DNA of 64,000 nucleotides from Gracilibacillus kekensis (GTDB lineage: Bacteria > Bacillota > Bacilli > Bacillales > Amphibacillaceae), in the NCBI RefSeq assembly GCF_900143085.1, contig NZ_FRCZ01000002.1, positions 62,001-126,000 on the forward strand, in the 5' to 3' direction. Position numbers and translations under genes: made by a program. Below are positions 49,712-58,032 of this stretch, in pieces. The notes below the pieces were generated by a model. That model was not told the DNA's origin. It searched no databases and saw only the letters and a program-made list of their open reading frames with translations. Numbering within the stretch: position 1 is the first letter of the stretch; every line of letters starts with the position of its first letter.

Positions 49712-49872
49712 AAAGCGCAGAGCGCCCGCTTAGAAACGTAGCGAATGGAGCGAATCGACTGAGATAAAGGAATCACTGAGAAAAGCGAACCGATGATGAC
49801 TTATCGTAGGACGATTTCGTGAAGTCGCCTAGTTTCTGGCGCTCGGAGCTAGACATGACGCCGCTTATATGC
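49712..49872. repeat. Intergenic palindromic repeat, second family
   Basis: The GC-richer stretch begins GCGCAGAGCGCCCGCTTAG and ends TTTCTGGCGCTCGGAGC TAGACA. GAGCGCC with AGAAAC pairs with GTTTCT and GGCGCTC to form an outer stem. Inner GCGACT/AGTCGC pairs. Sequences ending GGCGCT(C/T)GGAGCTAGACA are, from memory, common between genes in many Bacillaceae. Only one copy is in this window. Confidence 0.65.
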
Positions 49873-49892
49873 TTTCTTATAAAAACAAAAAG

Positions 49893-49925
49893 AAAAACAT
49901 GGCATCTACATAATGTCATGTTTTT
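49893..49925. terminator. Bidirectional terminator between ugpB and the dehydrogenase gene
   Basis: AAAAACATGGCAT and ATGTCATGTTTTT pair with one mismatch, with T-rich sequence on both sides. The two flanking genes converge here. Confidence 0.85.
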
Positions 49926-49946
49926 CTTTACTTATTGGTAATTATA

Positions 49947-50915
49947 CTATTGCAATTCTTTAATAACTGCGTCAGGCTTTTCTTTGTTTAATGCTTGCAA
50001 AGCGTTCTTAGCTGCAAAAAATTTCATTTCTTCACGTGTTTCGGCAGTAGCGGATCCGATATGTGGTAATGTTACTACATTGTTCATTTTCAAAAGTGGA
50101 TTTTTAGGATCGACTGGTTCTTGCTCGAATACATCTAAGCCTGCACCAGCAATTCTCCCTTCTTGAAGTGCATCGATCATTGCATCTTCATCGACAACTG
50201 CGCCTCTAGAAGCATTTATAAAAAAGCAGGTTTCCTTCATGCTTTCAAATGCTTTTTCACCTATCAAATGATAGGTTTGTTTTGTCAAAGGAGTCATTAA
50301 TAAAATAAAATCAGACTCTTTTATCAATTCGTCAAATTCTTGAAAATTGACTCCTAATTCTTTTTCCAGTTGTTCTTTTCTACTTCTATTATAATAAGTT
50401 ACATCCATTTCAAATCCTAGTTTCGCTCTTCTGGCAACTTTCTCGCCAATCCGTCCCATCCCTACTATACCTAGTTTTTTATGATGGACATTGCGACCGA
50501 ATAAAGGTAGGTCGACAGCTTTGTTCCATTTCCCTTGTTTAACATAGTGATCAAGTTCTGGAATTCTTCTTGCACTACTTAGAATCAAACCGAAAATAAG
50601 ATCTGCTACGGTTTCATCCAGTACATAAGGAGTATGAGTTGCTATAACATGAGAGCGCTTTAACGCTTCCACATCAAAATTATCGTATCCTACCGATATG
50701 TTACTAACAACTTCTAGTTTCTTTGCTTTGTTAAGTAATTCGTCATCAATTTTATCCTTTGCAGTAATTAGGCCATGGTAGTCCCCTATCGTATCTAGTA
50801 ATTGCTGTCTTGGCATCTGATCAGGACTATCCCAAGTATCTACCTCCACTTGTTCTTTAAGGTGATTTTTCACGTTTTCAGGTATTGGTTCTGTTATTAA
50901 AATTCTTTTATTCAT
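49947..50915 (-). CDS. D-2-hydroxyacid dehydrogenase (glyoxylate/hydroxypyruvate reductase type)
   Basis: The 322-residue NAD(P)-dependent enzyme has the Rossmann motif GIVGMGRIGEKVARRA. Catalytic residues are arginine in NASRGAVVDEDA, glutamate in VFEQEP and histidine in LPHIGSAT. It resembles glyoxylate, hydroxypyruvate or 2-ketogluconate reductases such as GhrB or YvcT; exact specificity cannot be read. AGGAGG precedes ATG 50915. The 158-base divergent gap to the next gene holds both promoters. Confidence 0.88.
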   Translation of the reverse strand: MNKRILITEPIPENVKNHLKEQVEVDTWDSPDQMPRQQLLDTIGDYHGLITAKDKIDDELLNKAKKLEVVSNISVGYDNFDVEALKRSHVIATHTPYVLDETVADLIFGLILSSARRIPELDHYVKQGKWNKAVDLPLFGRNVHHKKLGIVGMGRIGEKVARRAKLGFEMDVTYYNRSRKEQLEKELGVNFQEFDELIKESDFILLMTPLTKQTYHLIGEKAFESMKETCFFINASRGAVVDEDAMIDALQEGRIAGAGLDVFEQEPVDPKNPLLKMNNVVTLPHIGSATAETREEMKFFAAKNALQALNKEKPDAVIKELQ

Positions 50916-51073
50916 GATGGCCTCCTTGAATTATTGCTCTGTTATACCATTCATTTTAGCATTATCTTTTCCTTTAATCGATAAAAGCGATTTCAAAGAT
51001 TTCATTAAATGTGTGTTATCTCATAGTGATGTGGGAATAGTATACAAAATATGAAATGATGAGGAGAATGAAA

Positions 51074-51859
51074 ATGTCTAATCGATTTACGGGTAAAGTT
51101 GCTGTTGTAACAGGTGGGAGTTCTGGTATTGGAAGAGCCTCAGCTATCTCCCTCGCCCAAGAGGGTGCTAAAATTTGTTTAATGGATATTAAAGAAGAAC
51201 AGGCTAATAAAGTAAAAAATGAAATTGAAGATATTGGTGGTGAAGCAATAATTGCAGATGTGGATTTATCAGATCCTCAACGTGTTCAATCAGCTATGGA
51301 AGAAGTAAATAATAAGTGTGGCAGGCTTGATATTGTCTTTGCAAATGGTGGTATTAATGGTGTTCTTGCTCCAATTGAAGATTTAGACCCTGAAGACTGG
51401 GACAAGACGATTAATACAAACCTAAAAGGAACGTTTCATACCGTAAAATATGCTGTACCTTTTTTAAAAGAACATGGTGGAAGTATTATTATTACCAGCT
51501 CTGTTAATGGCAATAGAATTTTTTCGAATTTTGGAATGTCAGCTTATAGTACTTCAAAAGCTGGACAAATGGCTTTTGGAAAAATGGCAGCTCTCGAACT
51601 TGCACAATATAAAATTAGAGTAAACATCATATGTCCTGGAGCTATTGAAACGAACATTGGCAAGAATACCGAAAAGACTCCGGAATTGAAAAAAATCGAT
51701 ATACCAATGGAATTTCCTGAAGGTGATAAACCACTAGAAAATAGACCTGGTAAACCAGAAGAAGTAGCAAAGCTGGTAAGTTTTCTAGCCTCCGACGATT
51801 CCAGCCATATAACAGGCACAGAAATGTTCATAGACGGAGCAGAGTCATTATTAAAATAA
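51074..51859 (+). CDS. Short-chain dehydrogenase/reductase
   Basis: The 261-residue classical SDR has the cofactor motif TGGSSGIGRASA, NGG in place of NNAG (FANGGINGV), the catalytic serine in TSSVNGN and YSTSK. The D in LMDIKEEQ suggests NAD preference. The substrate is unknown. ATG 51074 is chosen because GAGGAG ends eight bases upstream. Two earlier in-frame ATGs overlap or precede that site. Confidence 0.85.
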   Translation: MSNRFTGKVAVVTGGSSGIGRASAISLAQEGAKICLMDIKEEQANKVKNEIEDIGGEAIIADVDLSDPQRVQSAMEEVNNKCGRLDIVFANGGINGVLAPIEDLDPEDWDKTINTNLKGTFHTVKYAVPFLKEHGGSIIITSSVNGNRIFSNFGMSAYSTSKAGQMAFGKMAALELAQYKIRVNIICPGAIETNIGKNTEKTPELKKIDIPMEFPEGDKPLENRPGKPEEVAKLVSFLASDDSSHITGTEMFIDGAESLLK

Positions 51860-51879
51860 AGTTAGTTCACTAAAGTAGG

Positions 51880-52360
51880 ACAATGCGACACAACTTTGTG
51901 GTAATTATGAGATGCTTTGTGTGCGTAAAAACCGCTTCGGCTTGTCCACTTCCCTTTCCATGTGCTTTTTCCTTCAGCTAAATTTTCCAAGCAAAAATTG
52001 AATGTGGATCTTCAGGAAAAAGAATCCCATAGGAGTGGAAGTGGCCGCCTACGCTTAGTGGGATTCTAAAACTATTGCAAATGCTAATATTTTGGATTAT
52101 CGCTTAAATTATTTACCACAAAAGCTAGTTATTATAGCAAAAATGAGTTCTCTTGCTTAGTTGTAGAGTATAAAAAAGCGCAGGCGTCGGCTTTCACTCC
52201 TGCGGGATGTTTTTATCCGAAGATCCACTTTTTAAGCGCCCTTTGCTTAAAAAGTTAGCTAAGGAGAAAAACCCGCGGAAAGGGAAGTCGACAAGCCGAA
52301 GCGATTGCAAAGCACATATAACATCTCATAATTACCACCACAATAGTGCCGCATAATCCT
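51880..52360 (-). mobile_element. MITE-like paired-hairpin element, copy E (inverted)
   Basis: The left end reads ATGCGACACAACTTTGTGG then TAATTATGAGATG. The reversed right end reads TTATGCGGCACTATTGTGG then TGGTAATTATGAGATG. R-arm is at 51932-52065 and inverted L-arm at 52172-52308, the reverse of copies C and D. The R-arm stem has lost bases (TTTTCCAAGC, then a shortened return strand). It lies between convergent SDR and ppsR genes. Confidence 0.88.
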
Positions 52361-52390
52361 GCTTATACTCATCACTGATATTAAAAACAT

Positions 52391-52426
52391 AAAAAAAGTA
52401 GAAGCTTATATTTCGCTCCTACTTTT
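52391..52426 (-). terminator. Terminator overlapping the ppsR stop
   Basis: On the minus strand AAAAGTAG and CTACTTTT pair, with GAGC/GCTT extending the stem, and TTTTTTT follows. One arm is inside the last ppsR codons. Confidence 0.8.
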
Positions 52427-53231
52427 GGTTTGCTCGCATGTTCGTGATGACGCCTGCTGTTTCTTCGATTGATTTATCGGAAACGTTAATGACAGGGCAA
52501 GCTAATTTGGTCATTAATTCGTTCGCAGTCTTTAACTCCTTTTTGATCTGCTCCATTGAAGCATATTTAGATTGAGCCGGTAGACCTAATGTTTTTAACC
52601 TTTCCGTTCTTATCTTTAATAAATGACCAGGGTCTATAGTTAAACCAACAATCATACGTTCTTCTTTTTGAAATAGCTCTTCTGGAGCTTCCATATCGGG
52701 TAAAATTGGAAGGTTCGCTGTTTTTATACCTTTATGTGCTAAGAAAATGCTTAATGGCGTTTTTGACGTTCTGGAAACACCAATAAGCACAACATCGGCT
52801 AATAACAAACCTTTTACATCTTTACCATCATCATATTTAACAGCAAATTCGACTGCTTCAATTCGTTTAAAATATTCTTCATCAAGTACTTGTCTTTGAC
52901 CTGGTTCAGGTTTAGGATTGCCGTTAAATGTGTCAATGTATGCTTGCATCATTGGTCCCATTACATCCACCGCCCGAATATCATAGCGAATCGCATCTTG
53001 TTGCATTTTTGCTCTTAGCTCAGGTTGAACTAGAGTATATGCGATAAAGCTTTGGTTAGCCCGCACTTCTTGAACAATGGTTTCGATTTCTTCTTCTGAT
53101 TGAATGTGACTATATCTTTTCACCTGTACATTACTGTTGGTGAATTGTCTGACCGTTGCTCGAACAACCGCCTCTGCTGTCTCGCCTACTGCGTCGGAAC
53201 AAACATAAATAAACGACTTATTTTTTGTCAT
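52419..53231 (-). CDS. ppsR: PEP synthase/PPDK regulatory protein (DUF299), YqfL
   Basis: The 270-residue bifunctional kinase/pyrophosphorylase family protein controls pyruvate phosphate dikinase or PEP synthase. The P-loop-like GVSRTSKTPLSIFLA is intact and IYVCSDAVGETAE opens the domain. In B. subtilis, YqfL modulates CcpN. No dikinase gene is in the window. ATG 53231 fits AAGGGGG. It follows ccpN by 19 bases. Confidence 0.92.
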   Translation of the reverse strand: MTKNKSFIYVCSDAVGETAEAVVRATVRQFTNSNVQVKRYSHIQSEEEIETIVQEVRANQSFIAYTLVQPELRAKMQQDAIRYDIRAVDVMGPMMQAYIDTFNGNPKPEPGQRQVLDEEYFKRIEAVEFAVKYDDGKDVKGLLLADVVLIGVSRTSKTPLSIFLAHKGIKTANLPILPDMEAPEELFQKEERMIVGLTIDPGHLLKIRTERLKTLGLPAQSKYASMEQIKKELKTANELMTKLACPVINVSDKSIEETAGVITNMRANQK

Positions 53232-53250
53232 ACCTAATATCCCCCTTGCA

Positions 53251-53880
53251 TTATGCTTCGGATCCCATATCAATTAATGCTTTTACTATATTCGTTTTAG
53301 TGATACGCCCTATCACTTTATTTTTATTGTCATCTTCAAGTTTTACAACTGGTAAGCTATCTACTTCATAGTACACCATCATTTTAGCTGCGTCATAAAC
53401 ACTCTTATCTGCTGTAATAGTGTATACCTTGGGTTGCCTTGTCATTACAAGCTGGACCGGCATTGATGTCGCTTGTGAATTCCCTAAAGTTACCTTTAGC
53501 AAGTCTTTCCGAGAGACGATCCCTTGCAAATAGTGGTTTTCATCGACAACGATTAATGATCCTACATCATCTAAAAAAAGAGAGATCACCGCGTCATTAA
53601 CTGTTGTGGTCCTTTGAATCGTGACTGCAAGCCCCTGAACATCTTTCACCAAAGTTTGCTTCCATACATTTTGATTATTTGTTTCATCCTTTGTTTTCGA
53701 TAAAAAATAACCGACTTTAGGTTTTGCCTCGATATGTCCGGTCATTACTAATACTGCTAGATCAGAACGAAGGGTACCCTTACTTACCCCAAGCATCTCA
53801 GCAATTTGTTCAGCAGTAATTGGTTCGTGTTTTTTTAAAATTGTCATAATTTCTGATTGCCGTTTCGTGAACTCGATCAT
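53251..53880 (-). CDS. ccpN: CcpN transcriptional repressor of gluconeogenesis
   Basis: The 209-residue regulator has an N-terminal HTH (RQSEIMTILKKHEPITAEQI; LGVSKGTLRSDLAVL) and two CBS domains (residues 80-135 and 145-205). In B. subtilis it represses gapB, pckA and the sr1 RNA and is encoded next to yqfL, as here. AGGAGG precedes ATG 53880; the upstream in-frame extension has no ribosome site. Confidence 0.92.
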   Translation of the reverse strand: MIEFTKRQSEIMTILKKHEPITAEQIAEMLGVSKGTLRSDLAVLVMTGHIEAKPKVGYFLSKTKDETNNQNVWKQTLVKDVQGLAVTIQRTTTVNDAVISLFLDDVGSLIVVDENHYLQGIVSRKDLLKVTLGNSQATSMPVQLVMTRQPKVYTITADKSVYDAAKMMVYYEVDSLPVVKLEDDNKNKVIGRITKTNIVKALIDMGSEA

Positions 53881-53991
53881 TTTCTTCCTCCTGATATAAA
53901 ACCAAAACCTACCTGTTAATAATTCAATCATAACACATTTTTGAACAGTACAAATAAAATATTATGTTAACTCATTGTATCTTTTAATTAA

Positions 53992-54036
53992 TAATGCCTA
54001 AGCTACACATCAAATAGGAGTGTAGCTTAGGCATTA
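53992..54036. repeat. Perfect long inverted repeat in the ccpN-MFS gap
   Basis: AATGCCTAAGCTACAC (53993-54008) and GTGTAGCTTAGGCATT (54020-54035) are exact complements, with one more flanking pair and an 11-base loop. No T-run follows in either direction. A second weaker repeat, AAATAATAACA/TGTTATTATTT, spans 54052-54111. The rest of 53881-54298 shows nothing I can name. Confidence 0.85.
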
Positions 54037-54298
54037 CGTCCCATTGATAGGAAATAATAACATCTTTTGCTAAATCTATTTTACTTTTCCAAAAATCATC
54101 TGTTATTATTTGCACTTGTTTTAGTGGTATGGTTTTCATCTGTGTCTGATTCATATTATAACCCCTTGTCGAAATCGCTTCCTCTTGAGTTTAATATATT
54201 CATATTTTTGAATCTATTATTTCGAATCACAAAGCATTACAAAAGTATACTTTTACGGTATGATGATAAATAACGTTTTCACAAGGAGAATCATACAT

Positions 54299-55534
54299 AT
54301 GAATTTAAAACCAAAAACGAATTATTTCTTACTTTTATTTGTTATCTTTGGGGGCTTTCTAATCTTTGGAGTTTCTGAAAATATTAAAGGGCCAGCGATA
54401 CCTGATATGCAAAATGAATTATCCCTTAGTGATGGGACGCTTGGTGTATTATTAGCTATCAATGCATTCGGGTTTTTACTGGCATGTACGTATACATCTT
54501 GGTTGATCTCAAAAATCGGAGCCAAAGCAACGAGTATATTAACTTTTTTATTAATGGCGGTATCTGGAGTATTTATCTATTTTTCTACTAATTTTGCTTC
54601 CTTAGTTGGGGCTTACTTTTTATTATACATTGGGAATGGAATGCTCGAAATAGGCTTAGCTATTATTGCAGCTCGATTATTTACAAAAAATACTGGAACA
54701 ATGCTTAATTTATCCCATTTCTTTTACGGACTTGGTTCAACGGTTGCACCAATTGTTGCGGCTCAAATGATGGGGTGGGAAATCTCATCAACTGTACTTG
54801 GCTGGCGTGGAATGTATATGATTATGCTATCATTATCGATCTTACCAATTATTCCTGTTGTATTAAGTCGTTTTCCAAAAGATGAAGGTGCGGAAGAGGA
54901 AGACCGAACTTCTATAAAAAAATTGACGCGAGATCCGATTGCATGGCTCGTTGTATTTGCATTAACAATGGGTGTAACAGCGGAGCTTGGAATCGCAGCA
55001 TGGCTCGTGAACTATCTGGTAAAAGTAAGTGAATGGTCGATTGCTGAAGCTTCTGGAATGTTATCGATCTTTTTCTTTTCATTTATGTTAGCAAGACTTT
55101 TATTAGGCCCTGTCACAGATAAATTTGGCTATGCTATCTCAATTATAGTATTTTCAATATTTGCCGGGGTATTAAGTATGATTCCAATTTTCACAGGTGA
55201 TCAATATGCCATTCTATTTGCCATCGCTGGTTTTGGAATTGGTCCGATTTATCCAACAATGATGGCGCTAATTGCTAAAAAGTACACCAAAGGTACAGAT
55301 ACAGCGATTACCTTTACAGTAGTGTTAATTGGGATTGGTGGTGTGGTAACGAATTTATTAATTGGATATATTATCGAATGGGTTACCAATCTATCTTTTG
55401 GCACTACATTTGAAGAAAGTAATAGAATCGGTATGCAAGCTGGTTATTTCTTTATCGCACTTACCGCTATTCTATGTGCCATTGCTACCTGGGAGATATA
55501 TCGGAGATTAAAAAAAGAGGGAAATATCTTATAG
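54299..55534 (+). CDS. Major facilitator superfamily transporter
   Basis: The 411-residue protein has twelve predicted spans. FGVSENIKGPAIPDMQNEL is a family-like first loop and RLLLGPVTDKFGYA is the loop 8-9 motif. It may belong to sugar or FucP-like carriers, but the substrate is unclear. ATG 54299 follows AAGGAG by eight bases. It is divergent from ccpN across 418 bases. Confidence 0.85.
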   Translation: MNLKPKTNYFLLLFVIFGGFLIFGVSENIKGPAIPDMQNELSLSDGTLGVLLAINAFGFLLACTYTSWLISKIGAKATSILTFLLMAVSGVFIYFSTNFASLVGAYFLLYIGNGMLEIGLAIIAARLFTKNTGTMLNLSHFFYGLGSTVAPIVAAQMMGWEISSTVLGWRGMYMIMLSLSILPIIPVVLSRFPKDEGAEEEDRTSIKKLTRDPIAWLVVFALTMGVTAELGIAAWLVNYLVKVSEWSIAEASGMLSIFFFSFMLARLLLGPVTDKFGYAISIIVFSIFAGVLSMIPIFTGDQYAILFAIAGFGIGPIYPTMMALIAKKYTKGTDTAITFTVVLIGIGGVVTNLLIGYIIEWVTNLSFGTTFEESNRIGMQAGYFFIALTAILCAIATWEIYRRLKKEGNIL

Positions 55535-55577
55535 TAATCAGAAACGGCGAACTTGTAACCAGTTGGAGAGTCCCTTC

Positions 55578-55706
55578 ACTGGATATGTAGTTTTGTAGAC
55601 AGGATAATCGATTGTCTTAACAGGATATAGTTATCTCTTCACGGGATAAGTCAACTTATCCTGCCAAGATAACCAAGTATCCCGTTAAGAACAGGAGATA
55701 TCCTGT
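55578..55706. repeat. Tandem array of ACAGGATA-type units, period 21 bp
   Basis: ACTGGATA, ACAGGATA, ACAGGATA and ACGGGATA begin at 55578, 55599, 55620 and 55641, exactly 21 bp apart. Inverted copies follow (TTATCCTG 55656, TATCCCGT 55678), and the palindrome ACAGGAGATATCCTGT lies at 55691-55706. It fills the 250-base convergent gap with no coding frame. Confidence 0.88.
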
Positions 55707-55754
55707 GAAGAACATCTTCATAGGCTTGAATAACTGCTCACTTCATTCCCTTTA

Positions 55755-55782
55755 AAAAAGCATGGAATTATCCATGCTTTTT
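55755..55782. terminator. Bidirectional terminator after the MFS gene
   Basis: AAAAAGCATGGA and TCCATGCTTTTT form a perfect 12-bp stem with a four-base loop, three bases from the stop of the convergent gene. Confidence 0.92.
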
Positions 55783-55784
55783 CA

Positions 55785-57497
55785 TTATTGTGTTAACCCT
55801 TCAATTTTTATTTCTTCGACTGTAGCTGTACCGTTGTCTAAAGTTTGAACTTCTGCTCTGATGGTATCTCCTTTTTCTAAAAAGATCGATAGTGGTGATG
55901 TGCTAGCATTAACCGTATAAATAGTTGAATCACCAGTTAATAAGAACTGGACAACTTGCCCTTGTTCAGTTGATGTTACCAACACTCGATCAATATTACC
56001 AGACTTTGTCTCTAAATCTGCATCATCCGTAGCACCAACATTACCAGGTCTTTGCAATAATGCCATTCGGTACGCGTCTAATGTCTGGTTTGCAGTGTCT
56101 CCAAATACGACAAAGTCAGAATCATTTGCTTTAATGTATGCATATTGTTTGTGTAATCCATTTGGATCTAACACATTTACGACCCAAGTCGGGTTGCCAT
56201 CAATATTGTATAATACAGGCATGTATCCTTCCCATTTCTTCTCAGGAAACTCTTTATTTACAATCTGCTTAGCACCCTCACTATCCATGATTCCATTATT
56301 TTTTTCTCCACTGTAATAGGTTAGTTCTCCAGTACGGGCGTGGATTAAGGTGTAACCTAGGGCAGAATCAATATTTTCTTTAGGTGATGTCAAATCTGTA
56401 AAATAGAACATCTCGCCATTCTCATCAAAAATTGGAGTAACTTCGGACTCTGAACCAGATGCATTTGGAATTTTTACATCTCTTTTTCCAAAAACACTGT
56501 TTAACCAACCATGTATATACTTACCAAAATAATTATTTTCTGTTGTAGCCATTTCTGAACTTACCGATCCTTCGATAAAATCTGGCGCTTGATCGGTTTC
56601 AAACATCTCCATTTCACCTGAAGTTGGATCGATTACAACAACTTTTAAAGCTTCTAGATTTGGTTTATTCGTTACATGCATAGGGCGATAAATGGTTTGG
56701 ACATACCATGGCTTTCCATCATCGTCAATTTCAATTTGGGCTTCACCACTTTGAATGTATTGTGGATATTCATTATAGATCACCCGTTTTACATATTTAT
56801 GAAAATAGCTGGAGTTAGTATATTGCATTGCACTCTCATGAAATTCAGGTTGTGCATTTACATTTGTTGCAGAAATCGTAAAGTATCCTGGTGTTTCTTT
56901 TCCACGAACAAACTTCCAGAAACCTGCAAATTCCACTGGTGCTACGTAAACAATTTCTTGATCGACTTTTTGTACTTGCAACTTACCTAAATCATAAAAT
57001 TGTGGATTTGGTACAACACTCATTGCTTTCTGAATTTTATTTCGTGCAAACTCTGGTGCCACTGTAATTGGTGTTTCATCTTTCGTTAATGGTTTTGCTT
57101 CTTCTTCCTCTGTCACTGAAATCGATCGATGTGCTTCATCTAAGGTAGTAAAACCTAACACAATTACGACGATTACTGCGATAAGAGCAAGACTAAAAAA
57201 GCCAGTGACTGGTTTCATTACCCTTGTCTCTACTTTTTTCCCTGGCTGAATCACATAAAGAAATAGCGGTAAAAAGATTACAGATACGATCAGATTAGCA
57301 ATTAACATGTTCGGTACCGTTATTGCTGGTAAAGCAAAATAAAATATAATTCCAGTCATTATGTAACCAATTAAAAATATAAACAAACCATGCTTCATTA
57401 CGCGATTAGCATTTAGTTTAGAAATGCTTACGGTTAAAATTACACCTACTACATATAAAATCATTGCGATTAATGTTGCAATTAATACACCTAACAT
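55785..57497 (-). CDS. Large unknown membrane-anchored protein
   Basis: The 570-residue protein has four N-terminal spans (about residues 4-26, 36-55, 60-82, 98-117). A large soluble region of about 450 residues follows, probably outside. It contains repeated segments of PepSY-like look (ISATNVNAQPEF; VVVIDPTSGEMEMF; YTLIHARTGELTYYSG) and a C-terminal beta-rich OB-like part (GDTIRAEVQTLDNGTATVEEI). No named family is recognised. It is downstream of the decayed gene and the PstS-like gene on the same strand. Confidence 0.7.
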   Translation of the reverse strand: MLGVLIATLIAMILYVVGVILTVSISKLNANRVMKHGLFIFLIGYIMTGIIFYFALPAITVPNMLIANLIVSVIFLPLFLYVIQPGKKVETRVMKPVTGFFSLALIAVIVVIVLGFTTLDEAHRSISVTEEEEAKPLTKDETPITVAPEFARNKIQKAMSVVPNPQFYDLGKLQVQKVDQEIVYVAPVEFAGFWKFVRGKETPGYFTISATNVNAQPEFHESAMQYTNSSYFHKYVKRVIYNEYPQYIQSGEAQIEIDDDGKPWYVQTIYRPMHVTNKPNLEALKVVVIDPTSGEMEMFETDQAPDFIEGSVSSEMATTENNYFGKYIHGWLNSVFGKRDVKIPNASGSESEVTPIFDENGEMFYFTDLTSPKENIDSALGYTLIHARTGELTYYSGEKNNGIMDSEGAKQIVNKEFPEKKWEGYMPVLYNIDGNPTWVVNVLDPNGLHKQYAYIKANDSDFVVFGDTANQTLDAYRMALLQRPGNVGATDDADLETKSGNIDRVLVTSTEQGQVVQFLLTGDSTIYTVNASTSPLSIFLEKGDTIRAEVQTLDNGTATVEEIKIEGLTQ

Positions 57498-57556
57498 ATT
57501 TTATCCCCCTTGTATTCTCTACTAATGCTTACGGATGAAGATTAAAAAGGTTTCAA

Positions 57557-58003
57557 TTATTTGATTTCATCTTCTGTTAAACGAGTAATATGTACCTTAT
57601 TTCCACCACCTGAACCTGATCCGTTACCTGAAGTACGGTTGTCAATGGATAACATTTGATCTTGCTTGTCATAAGGAACCCATCCAACATTTAATTCTTG
57701 TGGTTGTGACTGAAAATCAAACATTTCATTTGTACTCGTTGGTTCATGTGATTGGAATTGAAGAATTACTTGATCCCAAACGGAAGGTAATGGCTCCATA
57801 CCATATACTTCTTTTGATACATTAAGTTTTTTTCGTCATATCAATTTCTGGATGATAAAAATCATTTCCATTTGTGATGCCATATTCTCTCTGCCGTTAT
57901 CCTAATAACTCTTCATATTCCAAACTATCTTCCGGCTTACTGAAGATAATTTTGATCTATGAAGGATGGATACTAATGCGATAAGATCTATGTGAAACTG
58001 CAC
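57557..58003 (-). pseudogene. Decayed gene between the PstS-like and large membrane genes
   Basis: A GTG at 58003 follows AGGAG by eight bases and starts VQFHIDLIALVSILHR. The plausible coding sequence then shifts frame (KIIFSKPEDSLEYEELLG), meets an in-frame TAA, resumes as RQREYGITNGNDFYHPEID and shifts again at a run of seven A. The final part (57557-57799) is an open frame of 80 residues from MEPLPSVWDQV, ending in a Gly/Ser stretch and HITRLTEDEIK. The final part could still be made from ATG 57799. I do not recognise the family. Sequencing error is an alternative, but three lesions make it less likely. Confidence 0.6.
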
Positions 58004-58032
58004 GCTTATCACTCCTCTTATAACGGTGTCGA

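Noticed and set aside
18160-52360. Insertion sequences with transposase
   Set aside because: No copy of the element contains a frame resembling a transposase; they are non-autonomous at most.
54067-54273. Open frame of 68 residues before the MFS gene
   Set aside because: No ribosome site, odd composition, and the region is dominated by inverted repeats; probably chance.
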